A DNA stretch of 5,917 bases from an uncultured Ktedonobacteraceae bacterium (GTDB lineage Bacteria; Chloroflexota; Ktedonobacteria; Ktedonobacterales; Ktedonobacteraceae): contig CATPCK010000909.1 of NCBI GenBank assembly GCA_955652655.1, forward strand, positions 1 to 5,917. The letters run 5' to 3'. The notes beneath the pieces were generated by a model. The model saw only the letters and a list, made by a program, of their open reading frames with translations, was not told the DNA's origin and did not search any database. Each line of letters begins with the position of its first letter. Positions within the stretch are counted from its first letter, which is position 1. A program made the translations under genes and the position numbers. This document shows positions 1 through 5,616 of this stretch, piece by piece.

Positions 1-224
1 ATGACAAACCCCATAGTCATCATACCAATTGGGCACTCTTTGTGATCTTCAGGGGTCGCGTAGAAAACACCCTCTTCAGCTAAACGCCAGAATGTACAGG
101 CTGAAGGCACTCCTTTTGTCGTATGTTGAATGTTTTCAGGGGTATACTCGATAAAAGCTAGCCCTATAGGTGGCTGCTTCAGTTGCAACTGTTCGGTCAA
201 ACGTTGCACCAGATCTTGATACAA
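1..224 (-). CDS. DUF169 family protein, N-terminal part (runs off left edge)
   Basis: The visible 74 residues read as the start of a DUF169 domain. A short helix (about 1-15) leads into a 'PPIGLAFIEYTP' strand (18-29), then two spaced cysteines, C43 in 'PSACTFWRLAEEGVFYA' and C64 in 'HKECPIGMMTMGF'. Family members share this pattern of cysteine, hydrophobic stretch, second cysteine, Gly-rich end. The biochemical role of DUF169 is not established, and I do not assign one. The start is taken as TTG at 224. An in-frame TAG lies a few codons upstream, no ATG exists between, and AAGGA at 234-238 sits 9 nt before the TTG. A GTG at 209 is the fallback start. The gene follows the RNase HI gene by 90 bp and may have its own promoter (extended -10 at 288-296). 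The C-terminal part lies outside the window. Confidence 0.78.
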   Translation of the reverse strand, partial: MYQDLVQRLTEQLQLKQPPIGLAFIEYTPENIQHTTKGVPSACTFWRLAEEGVFYATPEDHKECPIGMMTMGFV

Positions 225-287
225 AATCTTGCTTCCTTCTTGCTAGTAACTCAACCATTGAGGTGGGTGGTATCTCCACTCCGGTTT

Positions 288-296
288 ATTCTATCA
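288..296 (-). promoter_or_regulatory. Candidate extended -10 promoter for the DUF169 gene
   Basis: On the minus strand the sequence reads TGATAGAAT, which is a TGn extension followed by TAGAAT (one mismatch to TATAAT). No good -35 is visible at 16-18 bp, as is common for extended -10 promoters. Transcription would begin near 281, giving a leader of about 57 nt before the TTG at 224. This is sequence inference only. Confidence 0.3.
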
Positions 297-305
297 TATG
301 GATTC

Positions 306-319
306 TGTGAGGCATCACA
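306..319. promoter_or_regulatory. Perfect inverted repeat TGTGA-N4-TCACA, possible operator
   Basis: TGTGA (306-310) and TCACA (315-319) are exact reverse complements separated by GGCA. The site overlaps the stop codon of the RNase HI gene (315-317). It lies just upstream of the candidate extended -10 of the DUF169 gene, centred about 31 bp before the predicted transcription start. The half-sites equal those of CRP, but the spacer is 4 bp instead of CRP's 6. A five-base arm can arise by chance. Confidence 0.22.
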
Positions 320-1112
320 CTTTATATTTTGCCACCAATCCTTTGACCCAGTTACTTTGTTTTGGTGTGGGGCTAAAATTGTTTTTCTGCAAACGTTTAG
401 CCATATCTTCGATGAATTGGCGCTCCTGCGCACTGACGCGGGAGTTGCCGGGATCAAGGCTATCAAAAAGTGCTTTGAGTTTCTGTACCTGCTGGCGGAG
501 CGCATAAAGATCTGCAGCTGGCACCACATTGTGCGCTTCGGGTGTACTGGATGCCTGCCACTTGCGGTAGGCATTCATATCGCCGTTCCAGGCACCTAGT
601 CCAGCCAGTTCATCGGCTCGCTCATTCAAATCATGGCCGGCATGCCCACGCACCCATTCAAACATAGGGGGAACTTTGCGACGGTTGAGCAACATACGAT
701 ACAGCGACCAGAGGTCAGCATTCGCCTTCATTTGATACGTACCCTGGGCTACTTTGATAGTATATTCGCTATCGCTATAGATTTTCAGAGGGAAGCCTGG
801 GGGAGCAATACATAACACAGCAAGCACTGCTGCTATCTCGGCCCGGTTATTCGTGGTGGTCGCGGATTGGGGAATATAACCGTAACATTCAATGTGCGCT
901 GCATTTTCGTGCGCAATGTAACCAATAACGTCATCTGCGGCCAGCAAGATAGCGCTCCATCCCGCTGGCCCTCCTGGATTTTTGATACAGGCGCCGTCGG
1001 TAAAGGCCACCACCCCTTTTGTGCCCAGTGACGCGCGTGCTTTATCAACGTACACATTCCGCAAAGCATCCAGGACCGAACGCCACTCTAACGACTCGTC
1101 TACCAGATTCAC
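315..1112 (-). CDS. rnhA: Ribonuclease HI with C-terminal extension
   Basis: This 265-residue protein should cut the RNA strand of RNA:DNA hybrids in the cytoplasm. The RNase H fold spans about residues 33-175. All four metal-binding carboxylates are visible: D39 in 'FTDGA', E92 in 'TNNRAE', D114 in 'YSDSEY' and D167 in 'NERADELA'. H157 in 'VRGHAGH' matches the catalytic histidine of the E. coli enzyme (H124). Compared with the usual ~155 residues it has about 32 extra N-terminal and 90 extra C-terminal residues. The tail has a heptad-like helix (about 200-220), then 'SAQERQFIEDMAKRL' and 'TPKQSNWVKGLVAKY', two helical units of the Q-x2-W kind seen in various DNA-associated proteins. The start is GTG at 1112, with GAGG only 4 nt upstream (1117-1120), closer than usual. 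It follows the lipid kinase stop by 23 bp, so the two are probably cotranscribed. No terminator was seen after it. Confidence 0.93.
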   Translation of the reverse strand: MNLVDESLEWRSVLDALRNVYVDKARASLGTKGVVAFTDGACIKNPGGPAGWSAILLAADDVIGYIAHENAAHIECYGYIPQSATTTNNRAEIAAVLAVLCIAPPGFPLKIYSDSEYTIKVAQGTYQMKANADLWSLYRMLLNRRKVPPMFEWVRGHAGHDLNERADELAGLGAWNGDMNAYRKWQASSTPEAHNVVPAADLYALRQQVQKLKALFDSLDPGNSRVSAQERQFIEDMAKRLQKNNFSPTPKQSNWVKGLVAKYKV

Positions 1113-1135
1113 AATTCCTCACACTACGCACAGGA

Positions 1136-2656
1136 CTAGAATACAACGCGCTTTGCCTGCATGACCCCACGCTTACTCAACTTGCCTTCAACGAGGACCT
1201 CTCCGCCTTCGGGCAATTTTTGCATCACTGCTGAAGGGGCAGATTCACCTGTACGCCTCACTATTGTAGTATTGTCGTCAATACGCAGCGCAACGGGCTT
1301 GGCGTCCCCTGTACTTCGCTTCGTCGTAATCCCTGCAACGATATATTTCAGTTTTTTATCTGGTACCCTGGCCACGCCGGCTACTATCACCTTGCGTCCA
1401 TTTTGTGAGAGTGCCTCAAGGTGTTCGAGAGATTGCTGAGGTCCTTGCCGCTCTTCATCAGTATGCGGATCTAACTCGTCTCTGTCCTGAGAGGCGTCTT
1501 CTGCTGATTGCCGCTGCTCTTCCTGTGCTGAGTCATGCTGCTCCTGTTTTTTTCCAACCGAATCTTCAAACAGAGCATCATCATAGGTGCATGGAATTGC
1601 TACTCGTAATGCCGAGGGCAGAGCATCGAAGCGATAGTTGACCATCACCTGCTCCTTATGTTCAGCCTGTTCTAGCGCTTCACGATCTGGCTTGCTCAGG
1701 TAATCTTTGAGTTTCCCCACGCTACCATCTAATTGTAGATCAATTGTGGCTGGAACGCTGATGATGAGGTGAGCTCCATGAAAGTATTCGCTTGATAGAT
1801 TATCTGGTTTACGCCGCAACAAAAGAGATGTAACCTGTTGCAAAGTTGTGAGCGGATCTCCAGCTGTAATAACGCAAACATCGAGAACTCCATCGTCGAT
1901 ATAAGCGTTAGGGGTCATTTCCACGATATCAGCATACCGCCGAGTATTGCCGATCACCACCTGTAAAGCTTCGCCTTTCCAGAGCACTTCACCTTTGCGG
2001 CTGCCATCGGCTACACGTATCTCAAGTGGGAATTGATGATGTGTAGGTACCTCTTTAGCAGCGGATAAACCAACTGCCAGCGGGCCAATGCGATATTTGA
2101 GCGGTTTAGAGACATGCCCCATAACGGCAGCATCAAGACCTAGACCTGCCATCAAAAGGAAGTGATGTTTCGCTTTAGGACTCGATTGCGCCTTTTTCTT
2201 CTGTGATTTTTTTCCTCCAGGGCGATTTTGCCCGCCCTGGTTCGCCTCAGGGAAGGTAAGCGATTCCACTTCGACATGCCCGATATCAACTTTGCGGGGC
2301 TCGCTATCGACGAGAGCCAGCACAGCCTTGATAGGATCTGTGGGTAGGCCGATTTCACTGGCCCATACATTGGCTGTTCCACCGGGAATCAGGCCCACAG
2401 TGCTGTGCTGCCCCCCGGCATTCATCACACCGTTGACGACCTGGCATAGTGTACCGTCTCCGCCATAGCCTATTACCAGATCGTAGTTTTTTTCGGCCGC
2501 CTCATTTGCCAGTTCCATGGTATGTCCGCCATACTCCTTAATGGCGATATCGGTATCCCATCCCGCGGCTGCTAATACAGTCATGATATCAGGAAGCTTC
2601 ACAATATTCTGCCCGGCCCTTGGATTAATTACCAAACAGGCTTTCTTTTCTCGCAT
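1136..2656 (-). CDS. YegS/DagK-type lipid kinase fused to an acidic linker and OB-fold-like domain
   Basis: This is a 506-residue protein. Residues 1 to about 345 form a diacylglycerol kinase-like domain that transfers ATP phosphate to a lipid at the inner membrane face. Its motifs are 'NPRAG' (11-15), the nucleotide loop 'GGDGT' (65-69), 'PGGTAN' (91-96), 'LLMAGLGLDAAVMG' (about 167-180) and 'DDGVLDVCVI' (254-263). Three things are odd. A lysine-rich insert (about 135-163) lies between kinase strands. The family's late 'DGE' motif reads DGS (310-312). After the kinase come a Glu/Gln/Asp-rich linker (about 365-415) and a beta-rich domain (about 420-506) ending 'VLVEGKLSKRGVMQAKRVVF', which resembles OB-fold domains such as DUF5666. 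Typical family members have about 300 residues. ATG 2656 is preferred over an upstream in-frame GTG at 2674, because GGAG lies 6 nt before the ATG and nothing precedes the GTG. The exact lipid substrate cannot be read from sequence. Confidence 0.9.
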   Translation of the reverse strand: MREKKACLVINPRAGQNIVKLPDIMTVLAAAGWDTDIAIKEYGGHTMELANEAAEKNYDLVIGYGGDGTLCQVVNGVMNAGGQHSTVGLIPGGTANVWASEIGLPTDPIKAVLALVDSEPRKVDIGHVEVESLTFPEANQGGQNRPGGKKSQKKKAQSSPKAKHHFLLMAGLGLDAAVMGHVSKPLKYRIGPLAVGLSAAKEVPTHHQFPLEIRVADGSRKGEVLWKGEALQVVIGNTRRYADIVEMTPNAYIDDGVLDVCVITAGDPLTTLQQVTSLLLRRKPDNLSSEYFHGAHLIISVPATIDLQLDGSVGKLKDYLSKPDREALEQAEHKEQVMVNYRFDALPSALRVAIPCTYDDALFEDSVGKKQEQHDSAQEEQRQSAEDASQDRDELDPHTDEERQGPQQSLEHLEALSQNGRKVIVAGVARVPDKKLKYIVAGITTKRSTGDAKPVALRIDDNTTIVRRTGESAPSAVMQKLPEGGEVLVEGKLSKRGVMQAKRVVF

Positions 2657-2662
2657 AAAAAA

Positions 2663-2668
2663 CTCCAA
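2663..2668 (-). promoter_or_regulatory. Ribosome binding site that sets the lipid-kinase start
   Basis: TTGGAG on the minus strand lies 6 nt before ATG 2656. It falls inside the coding stretch that a GTG start at 2674 would create, and it supports the shorter protein that begins MREKKACLVINP. Confidence 0.75.
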
Positions 2669-2674
2669 TTTCAC

Positions 2675-2702
2675 ATTATTTGATTTCAGGCTTGTATGTC
2701 AC
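2675..2702 (-). promoter_or_regulatory. Candidate sigma70-type promoter for the lipid kinase-rnhA pair
   Basis: On the minus strand, GTGACA (2702-2697, one mismatch to TTGACA) is followed after 16 bp by AATAAT (2680-2675, one mismatch to TATAAT). Transcription would start near 2668, leaving a leader of only about 12 nt that just includes the ribosome binding site. The short leader lowers confidence. The -35 lies within a small palindrome, TATGTGACATA, which could be an operator or chance. Confidence 0.35.
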
Positions 2703-2744
2703 ATATCACGAGAAAAGTAGCGGCAGAGTTTCAGGCGCTATCCC

Positions 2745-3356
2745 TTACCTGGTAACTGAAGTTAGAGCGGCAATGGCTTGCAACACACCGCCTGCAAGAC
2801 TCCATAAAAGGATAAGCCAGGGCCATGCTCCACCATGCCGCTTTCGTGCCTCGGAACTCGACACGGTGGCAAACCATTTTTTCGTGGCAGGTTTGCTCAA
2901 ACGCCAAGTGATAAGTGGAGAAAAAATAAGCAGGATGATCGATGTCACTACCGGCCAGTAGTTCCCTTGCTTGCTTCCCTGCCACACATTGTAGAGCGTA
3001 AAAAACCCAGCGAAGAAAGCGAGCGCGTTGAATACGACCTGAATCCGGCGTGTCCAGTTCCATCCTCTACGTACTCCTTCACCAAAAATCGCCACGAGGG
3101 TGGCAAACGGCAGCGAAATGAGGAATGATACAATAGTGGTCACGGCTGGACTGAGCTTGAATGATTTGAATAAATCCGCTTCACCCAGAAGTAGCGATAG
3201 GAAAGGGGTGGCCAAAATTTGAACGGCCAGCCCCCAGTCGAAAGCTACCGCCATACCTATACCTTGAGGTTGCACATCCTCCTTTTCGCTGGCACCCGAT
3301 TCCTCCGTAGAAATGTTGACAGATTGTTGGGATTCTTTCAAATTGATTTTCTCCAT
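2745..3356 (-). CDS. Five-helix integral membrane protein of unknown function
   Basis: I do not recognise a family for this 203-residue protein. It has a polar, acidic N-terminal tail (1-33, rich in Glu, Ser and Gln). Five hydrophobic segments follow at about 36-57, 70-92, 105-125, 134-152 and 178-199. The positive residues cluster in the loops after segment 2 (R96, R97, R103, R104) and after segment 4 (K155, K159, K160, R171-R173). By the positive-inside rule this puts the N-terminus in the cytoplasm and the short C-terminus outside. There is no signal peptide and no catalytic motif. The start is ATG 3356, which has no convincing ribosome binding site. A later in-frame ATG (codon 35) has AAGG 7 nt upstream and would remove the polar tail. 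The gene is separated from the transketolase by a terminator and precedes the lipid kinase by 88 bp. Confidence 0.72.
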   Translation of the reverse strand: MEKINLKESQQSVNISTEESGASEKEDVQPQGIGMAVAFDWGLAVQILATPFLSLLLGEADLFKSFKLSPAVTTIVSFLISLPFATLVAIFGEGVRRGWNWTRRIQVVFNALAFFAGFFTLYNVWQGSKQGNYWPVVTSIILLIFSPLITWRLSKPATKKWFATVSSSEARKRHGGAWPWLILLWSLAGGVLQAIAALTSVTR

Positions 3357-3366
3357 CGTCGATCAC

Positions 3367-3396
3367 TTTATACTGCATGAGACTATCAATATACAA
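3367..3396 (-). promoter_or_regulatory. Weak candidate promoter for the membrane-protein gene
   Basis: TATAAA (3372-3367, minus strand) is a good -10. The only partner at reasonable distance is TTGTAT (3396-3391), 18 bp away, which matches only the TTG of the -35 consensus. The predicted start, near 3360, is only a few bases before ATG 3356, so the transcript would be nearly leaderless. Confidence 0.3.
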
Positions 3397-3427
3397 CAAA
3401 CTACCGACGCTTATTGAGTATCAGTAA

Positions 3428-3481
3428 GATAAGAAAAAGAGCCTGGCGGGCGCACTTAAAAAGGTGGTCGTCAGGCTCTTT
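3428..3481 (-). terminator. Intrinsic terminator of the transketolase gene
   Basis: On the minus strand a perfect 10-bp stem (AAAGAGCCTG pairing with CAGGCTCTTT; plus-strand arms 3436-3445 and 3472-3481) encloses a 26-nt loop and runs into a T-rich tract, TTTTTCTTATCTT. It begins 22 nt after the transketolase stop codon. In the plus direction the tract after the stem is poor in T, so it is oriented for the minus strand. It separates the transketolase from the membrane-protein gene. Confidence 0.85.
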
Positions 3482-3503
3482 ACTACAAGTCGCTTCCTAC
3501 TTC

Positions 3504-5372
3504 CTATTTACGCTGTAAAAGCGCGTTGACAGCTTCAACGATATTGTGCGCGCTGATACCCGCTTCTTCCATGAGTTGGTCAGGAGTGCCAGAACCAGGC
3601 ATTGATTGTACGGCCAGTTTGACGACCTGGGGCAACGGACCATCGCGCTGCGTGAAAACCTCTAGAACGGCATCGCCAAGTCCACCCTCTGGCCAGTGAT
3701 CCTCAACGACGATAAATTTGTCGCCAGCTTCTGCTGCCGCCGCCAGTAACGTTTCTTCGTCCATCGGCTTCACTGAATAGGCATCGATCACGCGGATCGT
3801 GACCCTTTGACTCTTCAGTTGATCATAGGCCTTCAGTGCTTCGTGGAGCGTAATTCCGGCAGCAACCACCGTAAGACGATCATTTTCCGACTGGCGCACA
3901 ACTCTGCTGCCGCCAATCCTGAACTCTTCATCAGGGCTATAGAGCACCGGCGTCTTTTCACGTGTGGTTCGCATGTAGATGATCCCGTCATGTTCTGCCA
4001 TCTCTGCCACCAGTTGTGCCGTCTGATTGGGATCGCTTGGATAGAGCACGGTGCTGCCATAGACTGCACGCATCATGGACAGGTCTTCGAGCGCCATCTG
4101 TGAGGGCCCATCCTCACCGATCGAGACACCTGCGTGAGAGCCGACCAGGCGAATGTTGGCGCGAGAGATAGCTGCCATACGGATGAAATCATAGGCTCGT
4201 GAGAAAAATGCCGCAAACGTCGAGGCGAAAGGAATCTTATGGCGCACGCTCATCCCTACAGCTGCCGCTACCATTTGTTGCTCGGCAATGTACTGCTCGA
4301 AGTAGCGATCAGGGAAAGCTTTAGCAAATTCTTCAGCATAGGTTGAGTTGCTCACTTCACCGTCCAGCCCAACAACATCGGGATTGGCCGCACCGAGCGC
4401 CTTTAACGCATCGCCATAGGCCTTACGCGTGGCAACGGCATCTTTTTCGTCATAGCGTGGTAATTCCACCGCTTTTTTAGCAGCCTCCTGGGGTAGTTGA
4501 CCCGGTGCAGGTTTCTGTACGGGGAAGGTCATGCTGCGTACATAGTGAAGCTCGTTGAGTGCCTGCTCTTCCTGTTCTTTACTGAGAGCTTTCCCATGCC
4601 ATCCTTCCTTATTTTCCAGGAATGAGACTCCTTTGCCCTTGATGGTTTTAGCGACAATGAGGGTTGGAGAACCATTCGGCTGCACAGCCTGTGAGAAAGC
4701 CTGGTTGATTTGATCGTAGTCATGCCCATCGATGACAATCGCATTCCAGCCAAAGGCTTTCGCGCGCGCCTCATAGGCAGCGGTATTCCAACCCAACTCG
4801 GTTTCTCCGCGCTGTCCCAGCCGGTTACAATCGAGTATCCCCACCATGTTGTCCAGCTTATAATGTGATGCATGATCGAAAGCTTCCCAGATAGACCCTT
4901 CCGCCATCTCGCTATCACCGAGCAATACCCAGATATGATAGGGCAGTTTGTCCAGGTATTTGCCGGCGAGCGCAACACCGACACCTATCGGTAGTCCCTG
5001 ACCAAGGGAACCGGTCGCGACATCTACCCATGGAAGAACAGGAGTTGGGTGCCCTTCGAGGCGGCTGCCAAATTTCCTCAATGTCATCAATTCTTCGTCG
5101 CTAATAGCGCCTGCAGCTTTGTACATAGAGTACAATAAGGGTGATGCGTGGCCCTTGGAAAAGATGAGGTGATCATTGTTCGGGTTGCCAGGATTGTCAA
5201 AGTCGTAATGTAGGTAGCTTGACATTAAGACTGCCATCAAGTCTGCCGCCGACATAGAAGAGGTAGGATGGCCTGAACCTGCAGCAGTCGTACTACGTAT
5301 GCTATCTACACGCAATTGTTGCGCCAGATTTGTCCACTGCTGAACCTTGGTATTTGTTTCGGTTGTTGTCAT
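3504..5372 (-). CDS. tkt: Transketolase, full length
   Basis: This 622-residue thiamine-diphosphate enzyme moves two-carbon ketol units between sugar phosphates in the non-oxidative pentose phosphate pathway, in the cytoplasm. Its length and motifs match the animal-type subfamily (about 620 residues) better than the ~660-residue E. coli form. The cofactor-binding half has 'SGHPTSS' (H35), 'SKGHASP' (H75), 'LEGHP' (H108), 'GSLGQGLPIG' and the diphosphate motif from 'GDSEMAEGS' (metal ligand D153) to 'CNRLGQ' (N183). The central domain supplies the catalytic glutamate E364 in 'AEQQM' and 'GSHAGVSIGEDGPSQM' (H413). 'YMRTTRE' (R468) fits the substrate phosphate contact. The diphosphate motif reads GDSE instead of GDGE, a variant that keeps the aspartate. 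ATG 5372 has GGAG 5 nt upstream. The gene has its own promoter and terminator, and diverges from a P-loop kinase gene. No truncation or frameshift is visible. Confidence 0.97.
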   Translation of the reverse strand: MTTTETNTKVQQWTNLAQQLRVDSIRSTTAAGSGHPTSSMSAADLMAVLMSSYLHYDFDNPGNPNNDHLIFSKGHASPLLYSMYKAAGAISDEELMTLRKFGSRLEGHPTPVLPWVDVATGSLGQGLPIGVGVALAGKYLDKLPYHIWVLLGDSEMAEGSIWEAFDHASHYKLDNMVGILDCNRLGQRGETELGWNTAAYEARAKAFGWNAIVIDGHDYDQINQAFSQAVQPNGSPTLIVAKTIKGKGVSFLENKEGWHGKALSKEQEEQALNELHYVRSMTFPVQKPAPGQLPQEAAKKAVELPRYDEKDAVATRKAYGDALKALGAANPDVVGLDGEVSNSTYAEEFAKAFPDRYFEQYIAEQQMVAAAVGMSVRHKIPFASTFAAFFSRAYDFIRMAAISRANIRLVGSHAGVSIGEDGPSQMALEDLSMMRAVYGSTVLYPSDPNQTAQLVAEMAEHDGIIYMRTTREKTPVLYSPDEEFRIGGSRVVRQSENDRLTVVAAGITLHEALKAYDQLKSQRVTIRVIDAYSVKPMDEETLLAAAAEAGDKFIVVEDHWPEGGLGDAVLEVFTQRDGPLPQVVKLAVQSMPGSGTPDQLMEEAGISAHNIVEAVNALLQRK

Positions 5373-5434
5373 AGTTACTCCTAAAATTCGTTGTAGAGCC
5401 TGAAGTAATGTGTTCTCAATCGGTTACATCTATT

Positions 5435-5463
5435 ATTGTAGAATCCATAATCATTTACGACAA
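5435..5463 (-). promoter_or_regulatory. tkt: Promoter of the transketolase gene
   Basis: On the minus strand, TTGTCG (5463-5458, four of six matches to TTGACA) and TACAAT (5440-5435, five of six to TATAAT) are separated by an ideal 17 bp. The start would fall near 5428, giving a leader of about 55 nt that carries the GGAG site at 5381-5378. Confidence 0.5.
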
Positions 5464-5616
5464 GGTGATGCTTACAAAAAATAGGGTAATTTCTATAAAT
5501 CAGCCTGTAATACAATACCTCCTTTGTACGTCTATACTAAAGAAGACCTGGCATGACATCACGATACCTCATTCACATATACCTTATCATTTCTGGTGAC
5601 AGATAGGAAAGTACTC

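Noticed and set aside
225..287. Possible hairpin between rnhA and the DUF169 gene (GTGG-AGATA-CCAC on the minus strand)
   Set aside because: A four-base-pair stem with no T-tract is too weak for a terminator.
183..599. Open frame of 138 codons on the plus strand antisense to the rnhA 3' end and the DUF169 start
   Set aside because: It overlaps two well-supported minus-strand genes, has no ribosome binding site and its protein has no recognisable domain; it mirrors rnhA codon structure.
1161..1641. Two plus-strand open frames opposite the lipid-kinase tail
   Set aside because: They lie opposite the acidic linker and OB-like domain; cysteine/leucine-rich shadow translations without start signals.
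2657..2744. Search for a terminator after the membrane-protein gene
   Set aside because: Only the 11-nt palindrome TATGTGACATA was found, with no stem-plus-T-tract; readthrough into the lipid kinase cannot be excluded.
4529..4984. Open frame of 151 codons on the minus strand inside transketolase
   Set aside because: A second frame of a strongly conserved enzyme gene, with no domain and composition typical of an out-of-frame reading.
5515..5584. Three copies of ATACCT at 5515, 5564 and 5579
   Set aside because: Irregular spacing (49 and 15 bp) and only six bases each; expected by chance in an AT-rich region.
5408..5599. Open frame of 63 codons in the divergent intergenic region
   Set aside because: It covers the transketolase promoter, has no ribosome binding site and the AT-rich product looks random.
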